Assembly: GCA_902790905.1 (NCBI GenBank)
Contig: CADATO010000005.1
Location: forward strand, 1-64,000
Length of the DNA: 64,000 nt
Source: an uncultured Eubacteriales bacterium
GTDB lineage: Bacteria > Bacillota > Clostridia > Peptostreptococcales > Anaerovoracaceae
Direction of reading: 5' to 3'
Shown: piece after piece, positions 8,332 through 16,152 of the stretch
Position numbering within the stretch: the first letter of the stretch is position 1
Layout: the number at the start of each line of letters is the position of its first letter
Program-made: the position numbers and the translations under genes
Notes under the pieces: generated by a model
Database searches by the model: none
What the model was told of the DNA's origin: nothing
What the model saw: the letters and a program-made list of their open reading frames with translations, nothing else

Positions 8332-10245
8332 ATGGGCAAAAGAAAGTTTAAGACAGAATCAAAACGGCTGCTCGATCTGATGATCAACAGCATCTACACA
8401 CATAAGGAGATCTTTCTGCGCGAGCTGATCAGCAACGCCAGCGATGCGATCGACAAGCTCTACTACGAGAGCATGAGCAAGAACATCACCGGTCTTGCAC
8501 GCGAGGACTTCGCGATCCGCATCACGGCGGATAAAGACGCCCGCACGCTGACGATCAGCGACAACGGCATCGGCATGACCGAGCAGGACCTCGACCAGAA
8601 CCTGGGCGTCATCGCAAAGAGCGGCAGCCTGGACTTCAAGGAAAACGTCGAGGATGAAGACATCGACATCATCGGCCAGTTCGGCGTTGGCTTCTACTCG
8701 GCGTTCATGGTCGCTGACAAGGTGACGGTCATCTCGAAGGCATACGGCGAGGAGCAGGCGCACAGCTGGGAGTCCGACGGGGCGGACGGCTACACGATCG
8801 AAGAGGCGGAGAAAGAGGGCCACGGCACCGACATCATCCTGCACATGAAGGAGAGCACCGCCGAGGAAGACTACGATATCTTCCTGCGCGAGTACAAGAT
8901 CCGCGCCCTCGTCAAGAAATACAGCGATTACATCAGATACCCCATCAAGATGATGGTGGATGTGCCTGCACCGGTCGAGCCGGATGAGAGCGCAGACAGT
9001 GAGGAAGCGAAGAGCGAGCCGAAAGCGCCCAAAATGATCAAAGAGGACCAGACACTGAATACGATGGTCCCGCTGTGGAAGCGTCAGAAGAGCGAACTGA
9101 CGGACGAAGACTACAACTCATTCTACAAAGGCAAGTTCTACGACCCGGAAGACCCGGCGCGCGTCATCCACACGAGCGTCGAAGGTGTCAGCAGCTTCAC
9201 CGCGCTGATGTTCATCCCGAAGAAGGCGCCGTTCAACTACTACACGCGCGAATTTGAGAAGGGCCTGCAGCTGTACAGCTCCGGCGTGCTGATCATGGAC
9301 CGCTGCGAAGAGCTCGTCCCGGACTACTTCAGCTTTGTCCGCGGCCTCGTCGACAGCCAGGATCTGTCGCTCAACATCAGCCGTGAGATGCTGCAGCATG
9401 ACCGTCAGCTCAAGAACATCGCAAAGAACATCACCCGCAAGATCCGCAACGAACTCGCGGATTTCCTCAAGAACGACCGCGAAGGGTACGAAGCGTTCTA
9501 CGAGAACTTCGGTTTGCAGCTCAAGTATGGCATGTATCAGGACTTCGGTCTTCACAAGGGCGACCTTGAAGACCTCGTGATGTACTATTCGTCCAGCGAG
9601 AAGAAGATGGTCACGCTGGCGGAATACGTCGAGCGCATGCCGGAAGACCAGACGCACATCTACTATGCGGCCGGCGACAGCATCGAACACATCGACCGCA
9701 TGCCGCGTACCGAGGCGCTGAAAGAGAAGGGCACGGAGATCCTCTACGTGACCGACGACATCGACGAGTTCGTCTTCCAGACCGTCGGCAGCTACAAGGA
9801 GAAGACATTCCTGTCCGTCAAGCAGGATGACCCAGCGGCGGAGCAGGATGAGGCAGCCAAGGAAGTGCTGGAGAAGAAGGAAGAAGAGTACAAGGATCTG
9901 CTGGCAGCCATCAAGGCATCGCTTGGTGACAAAGTCAGCGAGGTCAAGCTCACCGACCGTCTGGCGGAGCACCCGGTCTGCCTGACCACAAAGGGCGGCC
10001 TGTCCCTCGAGATGGAGCGCGTGCTCAACGCCGCACCGGCAGGGGAAGCCATCAAGGCGGAACGCGTCCTCGAGATCAACGCGGATCACGAGATCCTGGA
10101 TGTTCTCAAAGCTGCACAAGCAGACGACAAAGACAAGATGAACACCTATGCACAGCTGCTGTACGACCAGGCACTGCTCATCGAAGGCATGCCAATCGAC
10201 GACCCGGTCAGATTCAGCACGGAAGTCTGCAAGCTGATGAAATAG
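8332..10245 (+). CDS. htpG: Chaperone HtpG (Hsp90)
   Basis: A 637-residue Hsp90 homologue, an ATP-driven dimeric chaperone. The GHKL nucleotide pocket is complete: ELISNASDAIDKL, DNGIGMT and GQFGVGFYSAF. A middle domain (about 230-500) and C-terminal dimerisation domain follow; an acidic, charged insert near residue 225 (EPDESADSEEAKSEPKAPK) is not strongly conserved. The start is placed at ATG 8332 to match the family start (KRKFKTESKRLLDLM). The AGGAGG at 8313-8318 is 13 bases away, longer than usual, and the octamer GCGATTCC fills the gap; ATG 8299 is an in-frame alternative. CIRCE implies HrcA control. Confidence 0.95.
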   Translation: MGKRKFKTESKRLLDLMINSIYTHKEIFLRELISNASDAIDKLYYESMSKNITGLAREDFAIRITADKDARTLTISDNGIGMTEQDLDQNLGVIAKSGSLDFKENVEDEDIDIIGQFGVGFYSAFMVADKVTVISKAYGEEQAHSWESDGADGYTIEEAEKEGHGTDIILHMKESTAEEDYDIFLREYKIRALVKKYSDYIRYPIKMMVDVPAPVEPDESADSEEAKSEPKAPKMIKEDQTLNTMVPLWKRQKSELTDEDYNSFYKGKFYDPEDPARVIHTSVEGVSSFTALMFIPKKAPFNYYTREFEKGLQLYSSGVLIMDRCEELVPDYFSFVRGLVDSQDLSLNISREMLQHDRQLKNIAKNITRKIRNELADFLKNDREGYEAFYENFGLQLKYGMYQDFGLHKGDLEDLVMYYSSSEKKMVTLAEYVERMPEDQTHIYYAAGDSIEHIDRMPRTEALKEKGTEILYVTDDIDEFVFQTVGSYKEKTFLSVKQDDPAAEQDEAAKEVLEKKEEEYKDLLAAIKASLGDKVSEVKLTDRLAEHPVCLTTKGGLSLEMERVLNAAPAGEAIKAERVLEINADHEILDVLKAAQADDKDKMNTYAQLLYDQALLIEGMPIDDPVRFSTEVCKLMK

Positions 10246-10264
10246 GGAGATACGAGCACGAAAA

Positions 10265-10298
10265 AAGAAGGGATCGCCGGGAGCGATTCCTTCTTTTC
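10265..10298 (+). terminator. htpG terminator
   Basis: Thirteen-pair stem (10265-10277 with 10283-10295, one G-T pair), loop CGGGA, then T-rich. The right arm contains the iterated octamer GCGATTCC. The A run before it could make it work for the convergent dfx gene as well. Confidence 0.85.
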
Positions 10299-10341
10299 AT
10301 GTACGGATTTTCTCCGGCATCTGCCGGCAAATGCTGCAGGT

Positions 10342-10716
10342 CTACAGCTCCTTCTTCCAGAGGCCGTGCAGGTTGCAGAATTCGTAAACTGCGATCGCCT
10401 TGCCGTCCGCTGCGACGAACTTCGCTTCCGGCTTTTCTTCGGGCTTAAGGTACTTGATCTGCATGCCGCCTTCGGTCTCCAGTGCGATGAACTGGATGAA
10501 GTGCTCAGGCATCATCGGATGTTCGACGCTGCCGACCTTGGCGCAGATGACATCGCCATCCATGGTGACATCGGGGATGTGTTTTTCAAATGCTGCTTCT
10601 TCCGTGTTGGCGGTCAGTTCGACCATCGCTTCGCCGCAGCACATGATGGGGCAGGGCTTCTCGACGATCTTGGCAACGACGGCACCGCATTTCGCGCATT
10701 TATAGAATTTCAGCAT
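10342..10716 (-). CDS. dfx: Desulfoferrodoxin / superoxide reductase
   Basis: A 124-residue superoxide reductase, which reduces superoxide to peroxide without making oxygen, typical of anaerobes. The N-terminal desulforedoxin-like domain has the four cysteines (CAKC near residue 7 and CC at 26-27) for an Fe(SCys)4 centre. The catalytic domain shows the His/Cys ligands: FEKHIP, GSVEHPMMPEHFIQFI and CNLHGLW. It is monocistronic, with a good ribosome binding site (AAAGGAGG) before ATG 10716. Confidence 0.93.
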   Translation of the reverse strand: MLKFYKCAKCGAVVAKIVEKPCPIMCCGEAMVELTANTEEAAFEKHIPDVTMDGDVICAKVGSVEHPMMPEHFIQFIALETEGGMQIKYLKPEEKPEAKFVAADGKAIAVYEFCNLHGLWKKEL

Positions 10717-10787
10717 AGTTGTTCCTCCTTTGAAGCATTGATTTCCTGCAGGGCTTTTCAGGTGCCCCGCACCACTAAGTATATACT

Positions 10788-10821
10788 AAAAAAGCGCGCT
10801 TAGAAATACCTGAAAGCGCGC
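10788..10821 (-). terminator. Terminator downstream of lexA
   Basis: On the minus strand an 8-pair GC-rich stem (GCGCGCTT with AAGCGCGC) is followed by TTTTTT. It lies about 60 bases past the lexA stop and before dfx. The remaining 60 bases to dfx probably hold its promoter, though no clear boxes were seen. Confidence 0.75.
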
Positions 10822-10879
10822 CTCTTGTGATACACATATCTGATTTTGTTCAGAATTTGAAAGAAACCGTTCTGTGTCG

Positions 10880-11539
10880 TTAGAAGTACCGGAATACGCC
10901 TTTGACTTTGCCGAGGATCTTCACATCATGGACCAGGATGGGGCTCATGGTGCTGTTCTCCGGCTGCAGACGGATGTGGTCGGCTTCTTTGTAGAAGGTC
11001 TTGACCGTCGCTTCGCTTTCAAAGCCGTCGACCATCGCCACGACGATGTCACCGTTTCTTGCTGTGTTCTGCTGCTCAACGAGGATGTAGTCGCCGTCCA
11101 TGATGCCGGCTTCGATCATCGACTCGCCGTGCACGGTGAGCATGAAGTTGGTGCCGCCGTTGACAAAGCGGGCGGGGACGGGGAAACTGTCTTCGATGTT
11201 CTGCTCCGCCAGGATCGGTGTGCCGGCTGCGACACGGCCGATGACCGGGACGTCCACGATGTCGGCAGGCGATGTGTTGCCGTAGGCTGCCGGGGCAGAG
11301 GAGACGACCTTTCTCTCAGGCTCTTCGTTCTCCACGAGCATCAGGGCACGCGGCTTGGACGGGTCTTTCTTTAAGAAGCCCTGCTTTTCCAGATTGGCGA
11401 TGTCCTTGTGGACCGTGGACGTCGACTTGATCTCGAGCGCATTGCAGATCTCACGGACTGTGGGCGGGTAGCCCTTGGCGTGGATCTCGTTCTTCATGAA
11501 GGCCAGGATGCGCTGTTCCCGTTCTCTTGTTTTATTCAT
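10880..11539 (-). CDS. lexA: LexA repressor
   Basis: The 219-residue SOS repressor and self-cleaving protease. The N-terminal winged helix (ILAFMKNEIHAKGYPPTVREI, then STVHKDIANLEKQG) binds DNA. The C-terminal S24 domain has the scissile Ala105-Gly106 (GRVAAGTP), nucleophile Ser140 in HGESM and general-base Lys180 in EATVK. RecA filaments trigger cleavage after DNA damage. Two LexA-box-like sites lie 69-101 bases upstream of its start, so it is autoregulated. It is transcribed divergently from nadD. Confidence 0.96.
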   Translation of the reverse strand: MNKTREREQRILAFMKNEIHAKGYPPTVREICNALEIKSTSTVHKDIANLEKQGFLKKDPSKPRALMLVENEEPERKVVSSAPAAYGNTSPADIVDVPVIGRVAAGTPILAEQNIEDSFPVPARFVNGGTNFMLTVHGESMIEAGIMDGDYILVEQQNTARNGDIVVAMVDGFESEATVKTFYKEADHIRLQPENSTMSPILVHDVKILGKVKGVFRYF

Positions 11540-11607
11540 CTTTTTGCTCCCGTAAGTTCAAAAAGCATAACTTTCTAAACGAATGATACCATAAAAAGAA
11601 CAGAATG

Positions 11608-11621
11608 TAAACATGTGTTCG
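11608..11621. promoter_or_regulatory. LexA box 1
   Basis: Minus-strand sequence CGAACACATGTTTA, matching the Gram-positive SOS box CGAACRNRYGTTYC except at the last base. It sits upstream of lexA in the lexA-nadD divergent region. Confidence 0.8.
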
Positions 11622-11626
11622 TTAAA

Positions 11627-11640
11627 ATAACAAGTGTTCG
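11627..11640. promoter_or_regulatory. LexA box 2
   Basis: Minus-strand sequence CGAACACTTGTTAT, a slightly weaker SOS-box match than the neighbouring site. The two boxes are 19 bases apart, about two helical turns, so dimers could bind side by side on one face. Confidence 0.75.
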
Positions 11641-11691
11641 TTTGTGTTCTTTTTAAGAAGCTGCCTGACAGCCGTCTTTCTCTGAATCGCA

Positions 11692-11720
11692 TTGAAATAC
11701 AAAGCGATTCCATGTATAAT
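11692..11720 (+). promoter_or_regulatory. Promoter of nadD-yqeK-rsfS-leuS
   Basis: TTGAAA at 11692-11697, a 17-base spacer, TATAAT at 11715-11720. The spacer contains AGCGATTCC, and GAATCGC just before the -35 box forms an inverted repeat with it. Confidence 0.82.
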
Positions 11721-11759
11721 GTACTGCGTATACGTATGTGCGCAGGAGACTTAAGCTTT

Positions 11760-12416
11760 ATGGCAAGGATCGGCATCATTGGCGGCACCTTTGACCCGGT
11801 GCACGAAGGACATCTCAATCTGGCACTGGATGCCATGGAGCAGGCGCAGCTCGATGCTGTGTGGTTCATGCCCGCAAAGATCCAGCCGTTCAAGCAGGAC
11901 CGCAAGGTGACGGACTCCGCACAGAGGCTGGAGATGCTGGCGCTGGCGGTCGAAGGGCATCCGGGGCTTCTCATCTCAACGCTGGAGATGGAGCTCGAGG
12001 GCGTTTCCTATACCTACCGCACGCTGCGGGAGGTGCGCAGGAGACTGCTCGATGAACGGATGGCAGCTGCCGCGGAATCGCAGACAGCAGACAGTGCGTC
12101 AGAGACGGACACGACCTACTTCATCACAGGCACGGACACCTTCATCAAGATGGACACCTGGATGCATGCCGAGGAACTGCTGACCGAAAATGCAGTTATC
12201 GTGGGGAGCAGGCCCGGCTATCAGGATGCGGAGATCGAGCGCTGCCGCACACTATTTCAGGAACAGTACGGAACAGAAGTCCTGGTCATCCGCAATGACT
12301 TAAGAGACATCTCTTCCACAGGCATTAAGGAGAGGATCGCAGCCGGCAAGCCCATCACCGGGCTGGTGCCGCAGGCGGTCGAGGAATACATTTATGGACA
12401 TGACTTGTATCGATAA
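11760..12416 (+). CDS. nadD: Nicotinate-nucleotide adenylyltransferase
   Basis: A 218-residue NadD, which joins nicotinate mononucleotide and ATP to nicotinate adenine dinucleotide in NAD synthesis. The nucleotidyltransferase loop GIIGGTFDPVHEGHL carries the HxGH motif; ISSTGIKERI is the second (SSTxIR-like) ATP-binding motif. An insert around residues 100-115 (AAAAESQTADSASETDTT) is unusually long and polar. The start at 11760 follows CAGGAG at good spacing. It overlaps yqeK by 23 bases, an order conserved in Bacillota. Confidence 0.94.
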   Translation: MARIGIIGGTFDPVHEGHLNLALDAMEQAQLDAVWFMPAKIQPFKQDRKVTDSAQRLEMLALAVEGHPGLLISTLEMELEGVSYTYRTLREVRRRLLDERMAAAAESQTADSASETDTTYFITGTDTFIKMDTWMHAEELLTENAVIVGSRPGYQDAEIERCRTLFQEQYGTEVLVIRNDLRDISSTGIKERIAAGKPITGLVPQAVEEYIYGHDLYR

Positions 12417-13050
12417 GATCGATGAATATATGGAGTATGAACTGACGGAGAAGCGCATCCGTCATACGGAAGGCGTCGTGGAGACGGCCGTCGCACTGGC
12501 GAAGAAGCTCGGGGCGGATCCGGACAAGGCGCTGATCGCGGCCAAGTGTCACGACATCTGCCGCAAATGGGACGACGAGAGAATGAATGCATTCGTCACG
12601 CTCAACCAGCTGGGCGATGCGTACATCGACAACATCAACCTGTCCCACAGCAAGGCGGCTGCACATGTGGCGAAGGTGGCGTTCGGGATCAGCGACGAGG
12701 ATATCCTCAATGCGATTTCCTACCACACGACCGGCAGGGCGGGCATGTCGCTCCTCGAGAAGATCATCTTCATTGCGGACGCGACAGAGCCGAACAGAGA
12801 CTATCCGGGCGTGGAGGCGCTGCGCGAGGCACTGGAGGAAGACATCGACAAGGCGTGTCTTCTGAGCCTGCAGGGAACGCGCGACTACGTGCTCTCGCAG
12901 GAGAAGTACCTCGACGACGATACCCAGGAGGCGATCGAGTGGTTTGAGATCGGTGCACCGACGGAAGGGTATCCGAAGAAAAAAGAAAAGGAAGAGGACG
13001 ACGAGTTTGATTTCAACAACCTCGACCTCACCGATCTGATGATGTTTTAA
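12394..13050 (+). CDS. yqeK: YqeK-type HD phosphohydrolase, symmetrical Ap4A hydrolase
   Basis: A 218-residue HD-domain protein. The metal site is visible as RIRHTEGV, AKCHDICR (the HD pair), LSHSKAAAHVA and YHTTGRAGM. YqeK enzymes split diadenosine tetraphosphate symmetrically to ADP, limiting this stress-linked nucleotide. The last 30 residues are highly acidic (EKEEDDEFDFNNLDLTD). It overlaps nadD and precedes rsfS by 42 bases, the common nadD-yqeK-rsfS order. Confidence 0.92.
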   Translation: MDMTCIDKIDEYMEYELTEKRIRHTEGVVETAVALAKKLGADPDKALIAAKCHDICRKWDDERMNAFVTLNQLGDAYIDNINLSHSKAAAHVAKVAFGISDEDILNAISYHTTGRAGMSLLEKIIFIADATEPNRDYPGVEALREALEEDIDKACLLSLQGTRDYVLSQEKYLDDDTQEAIEWFEIGAPTEGYPKKKEKEEDDEFDFNNLDLTDLMMF

Positions 13051-13092
13051 ATACCGGCGCGACCGGGTAAATAATAGATTTAAGGAGGCTTC

Positions 13093-13452
13093 ATGGAAAG
13101 CAAAGAACTGATTCTGGAAGTGGCAAAGGCACTGGATGCGAAGAAGGCGGCGGACATCGTGGTCATCGACATTGCAGAAAAGTCCTCTTTCGCAGATTAC
13201 TTCCTGCTGGCATCCGGCAGGAACGAGCGGCAGATCGCAGGCCTGGCTGACGAGGCTGAAGACTGCATGGCAAAACTGGAGATGGCACCCAAGAGCATCG
13301 AGGGCAAGCCGGCGAGCGGCTGGATCCTGATGGACTACGGCGACGTCATCATCAACATTCTGACAAAAGAGATGCGCGAGAAGTACAACATCGAGCGCGT
13401 CTGGGGCGACTGCGAGATCATCGCGGAGCTCGGCGGTGAAGAATCGCTCTAA
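13093..13452 (+). CDS. rsfS: Ribosomal silencing factor RsfS
   Basis: A 119-residue RsfS/YbeB/Iojap protein that binds ribosomal protein uL14 on the 50S subunit and blocks subunit joining when nutrients are low. The signature SSFADYFLLASGRNERQI, then GWILMDYGDVIINILT and a C-terminal VWGD are all present. The start has AAGGAGG. It is followed by leuS 41 bases downstream. Confidence 0.95.
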   Translation: MESKELILEVAKALDAKKAADIVVIDIAEKSSFADYFLLASGRNERQIAGLADEAEDCMAKLEMAPKSIEGKPASGWILMDYGDVIINILTKEMREKYNIERVWGDCEIIAELGGEESL

Positions 13453-13493
13453 ATATAATTATTAACCATCACTAAAACAAAGGAACCATCAAG

Positions 13494-15989
13494 ATGAAAG
13501 AAAGATACGAATTCAAAGAGATCGAACAGAGATGGCAGAAGGAATGGAAGGACGCCAAGGCGTTCAAGGTCACCGAGGACCCGAACAAGAAAAAGTACTA
13601 CGTCCTCGAGATGTTCCCGTATCCGTCCGGCAAACTCCACATGGGCCATGTCCGCAACTACTCCATCGGTGACGTCGTTGCGAGATTTAAGAAGATGCAG
13701 GGCTTTAACGTCCTCCATCCGATGGGCTATGATGCGTTCGGTCTTCCGGCAGAGAATGCAGCCATCAAGAACGGCGTCGAGCCGGCCAAGTGGACCTATG
13801 AGAACATGGCCGAGATGACGGCGCAGCTGCAGCAGATGGGTCTGTCCTACGACTGGGACAGAGAGCTCGCCACCTGCACCCCCGAGTACTACAAATGGAT
13901 GCAGTGGATCTTCATCCAGTTCTACAAGAAGGGGCTCGCTTATAAGAAAGACAATCCGGTCAACTGGTGCCCGAGCTGCCAGACCGTCCTTGCCAACGAG
14001 CAGGTCGTCGACGGCTGCTGCGAGCGCTGCAAGACACCGGTCACAAAGAAAGAACTGTCCCAGTGGTACTTCAAGATCACGGACTACGCGGAAAGACTGC
14101 TGGACAACCTGGACAAGCTGCCGGGCTGGCCGGATAAGGTCAAGATCATGCAGCGCAACTGGATCGGCAAGAGCCACGGCGCCAACGTCGACTTCCAGAT
14201 CGACGGCACCGACAAGGTGATGACCGTCTACACCACCCGCTGCGATACGCTCTTCGGCTGTACCTACATGGTCATGGCGCCGGAGCATCCGTACGTCAAG
14301 GAACTCGTCGCCGGCACCGAGTACGAAGCACCCGTGCTCGCGTACATCGAACGCTGCCAGCACATGAACGAGATCGAGCGTACCGCGACCACCAATGAGA
14401 AGACCGGTGAATTCATCGGCCGTTACGCCATCAACCCGGTCAACGGCAAGAAGGTCCCGATCTACATTTCCGACTACGTCCTCATGGGCTACGGCACCGG
14501 CGCCATCATGGCGGTACCGGCGCACGACCAGCGCGACTTCGACTTCGCAAAGAAGTTCGGTCTGGACATCATCCCGGTCGTCGACCCCGGTGATCCGTCG
14601 ATCGATCTGTACAACCTGACCGAGGCGTTCGAGGCCGAGGGCACGATGATCAACTCGGAGCAGTTCAACGGCATGAACAACTACGAGTCCATCCCGAAGA
14701 TGATCGAGTGGCTGGGTGAGAGAAACCTCGCAGAGGCGACGATCAACTACAAGCTGCGCGACTGGCTGATCTCCCGTCAGCGTTACTGGGGCACCCCGAT
14801 CCCGATGATCTACTGCGAGGACTGCGGCTGGCAGCCTGAAAAGGAAGAGAACCTGCCCGTCATGCTCCCGACCGACGTCGAGTTCACCGGCAAGGGCGAA
14901 TCTCCGATCACGACCAGCAAGACCTTCGTCAACACCGTCTGCCCGTGCTGCGGCAAGCCGGCGAAGCGCGAAGTGGATACCATGGATACGTTCCTCGACA
15001 GCTCCTGGTACTTCCTGCGTTACTGCGATGCGCACAACGACAAGGAAGCCTTCGCAAAGGACAAGGTTGACTACTGGATGAACGTCGACCAGTACATCGG
15101 CGGCGTCGAGCATGCGATCCTGCACCTGATGTATGCGCGCTTCTTCAACATGGCGCTGTACGATCTGGGTCTTGTCGATACCGAAGAACCGTTCCAGAAC
15201 CTGCTCACGCAGGGCATGGTCACCAAGGGATACACTGACGACAAGGGCGAATACAAAGTCGCCAAGATGAGCAAATCGCTCGGCAACGTCGTCAGCCCGC
15301 ACGAGATCATCGACAAGTACGGCGCAGACACCGCGCGTATGTTCATCCTGTTCGCGGCACCGCCCGAAAGAGAGCTCGAGTGGTCCGACGCCGGCGTCGA
15401 AGGCAGCTACCGCTTCCTCGGCCGTGTCTACAGAATGGTCTACAACTTTGTCGAAGAGTTCGGCAACGGCGAGCTGGCCACCACCGGCAGCAGCAAGGCG
15501 GATGAAGAGCTGCTGTTCACGCTGCACACGACCATCAAGAGAGTCACCGACGACATCGACAAGAGATTTAACTTCAACACCGCGATCTCCGCGATCATGG
15601 AACTGGTCAACGCGATGTACAAATACAAGGACGGCGAAGTCAACGCACCGCTGTTCCGCTATGCACTGAAGATGCTGATCACGCTGCTGGCACCGTTCGT
15701 GCCGCACATCTGCAGCGAGATGTGGGAGCACATGGGCTTTGAAGGCAGTGTCCATGATGAAGCATGGCCGGCGTACGATGAGAGCGCGATGCAGCGTTCC
15801 ACCGTCGAGATCGTTGTCCAGATCAACGGCAAGGTCAAGGCGCGCATGGATGTCGATCCCGAGATGGACCGTGACGCACTCGGCGAATTCGCGATGGCGG
15901 ACGAGCAGATCAAGGCGCTGCTCGAGGGCAAGAACGTGATGAAGGTCATCGCGGTACCGGGCAAACTGGTCAACATCGTCGCGAAATAA
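13494..15989 (+). CDS. leuS: Leucine-tRNA ligase
   Basis: An 831-residue class I aminoacyl-tRNA synthetase that charges tRNA-Leu. The HIGH-type motif [15 protein letters not shown] is near residue 40 and the KMSKS loop [12 protein letters not shown] near 595. The inserted CP1 editing domain contains the TTRCDTLFG and [15 protein letters not shown] signatures, so post-transfer editing of mischarged Ile or Met should work. Length is normal. No T-box leader is present: only 41 bases separate it from rsfS, so expression depends on the upstream operon. Confidence 0.97.
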   Translation: MKERYEFKEIEQRWQKEWKDAKAFKVTEDPNKKKYYVLEMFPYPSGKLHMGHVRNYSIGDVVARFKKMQGFNVLHPMGYDAFGLPAENAAIKNGVEPAKWTYENMAEMTAQLQQMGLSYDWDRELATCTPEYYKWMQWIFIQFYKKGLAYKKDNPVNWCPSCQTVLANEQVVDGCCERCKTPVTKKELSQWYFKITDYAERLLDNLDKLPGWPDKVKIMQRNWIGKSHGANVDFQIDGTDKVMTVYTTRCDTLFGCTYMVMAPEHPYVKELVAGTEYEAPVLAYIERCQHMNEIERTATTNEKTGEFIGRYAINPVNGKKVPIYISDYVLMGYGTGAIMAVPAHDQRDFDFAKKFGLDIIPVVDPGDPSIDLYNLTEAFEAEGTMINSEQFNGMNNYESIPKMIEWLGERNLAEATINYKLRDWLISRQRYWGTPIPMIYCEDCGWQPEKEENLPVMLPTDVEFTGKGESPITTSKTFVNTVCPCCGKPAKREVDTMDTFLDSSWYFLRYCDAHNDKEAFAKDKVDYWMNVDQYIGGVEHAILHLMYARFFNMALYDLGLVDTEEPFQNLLTQGMVTKGYTDDKGEYKVAKMSKSLGNVVSPHEIIDKYGADTARMFILFAAPPERELEWSDAGVEGSYRFLGRVYRMVYNFVEEFGNGELATTGSSKADEELLFTLHTTIKRVTDDIDKRFNFNTAISAIMELVNAMYKYKDGEVNAPLFRYALKMLITLLAPFVPHICSEMWEHMGFEGSVHDEAWPAYDESAMQRSTVEIVVQINGKVKARMDVDPEMDRDALGEFAMADEQIKALLEGKNVMKVIAVPGKLVNIVAK

Positions 15990-16118
15990 GCGATTCTGCA
16001 GCAATCGCTCAGCCCGCGCATCCGGCGGGCAGTACACATGAAGAATGAATGGATCCGGGGAACGGCTGCCTATGCTGGCAGCCGCCCTCTGTATCCGGCC
16101 TAAGGCGCATCCGGCGCC
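15989..16118 (+). promoter_or_regulatory. Hairpin-rich leader between leuS and rnj
   Basis: Four successive inverted repeats in 130 bases: AGCGATT/AATCGCT (15989-16009), GCCCGC/GCGGGC (16012-16030), GGCTGCC/GGCAGCC (16064-16083) and GGCGC/GCGCC (16104-16118). The word GCGCATCCGGCG occurs twice. None has a clear T run, so a simple terminator is unlikely; an RNase J-sensitive 5' leader is a possibility (inference). Confidence 0.5.
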
Positions 16119-16152
16119 GAAAATATAAAGAAAGAGACAAGATTTAATATAT

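Noticed and set aside
13453..13493. Possible T-box leader before leuS (and before glyQS at 32850-32894)
   Set aside because: The gaps are 41 and 45 bases, far too short for a T-box, and no T-box sequence is seen.
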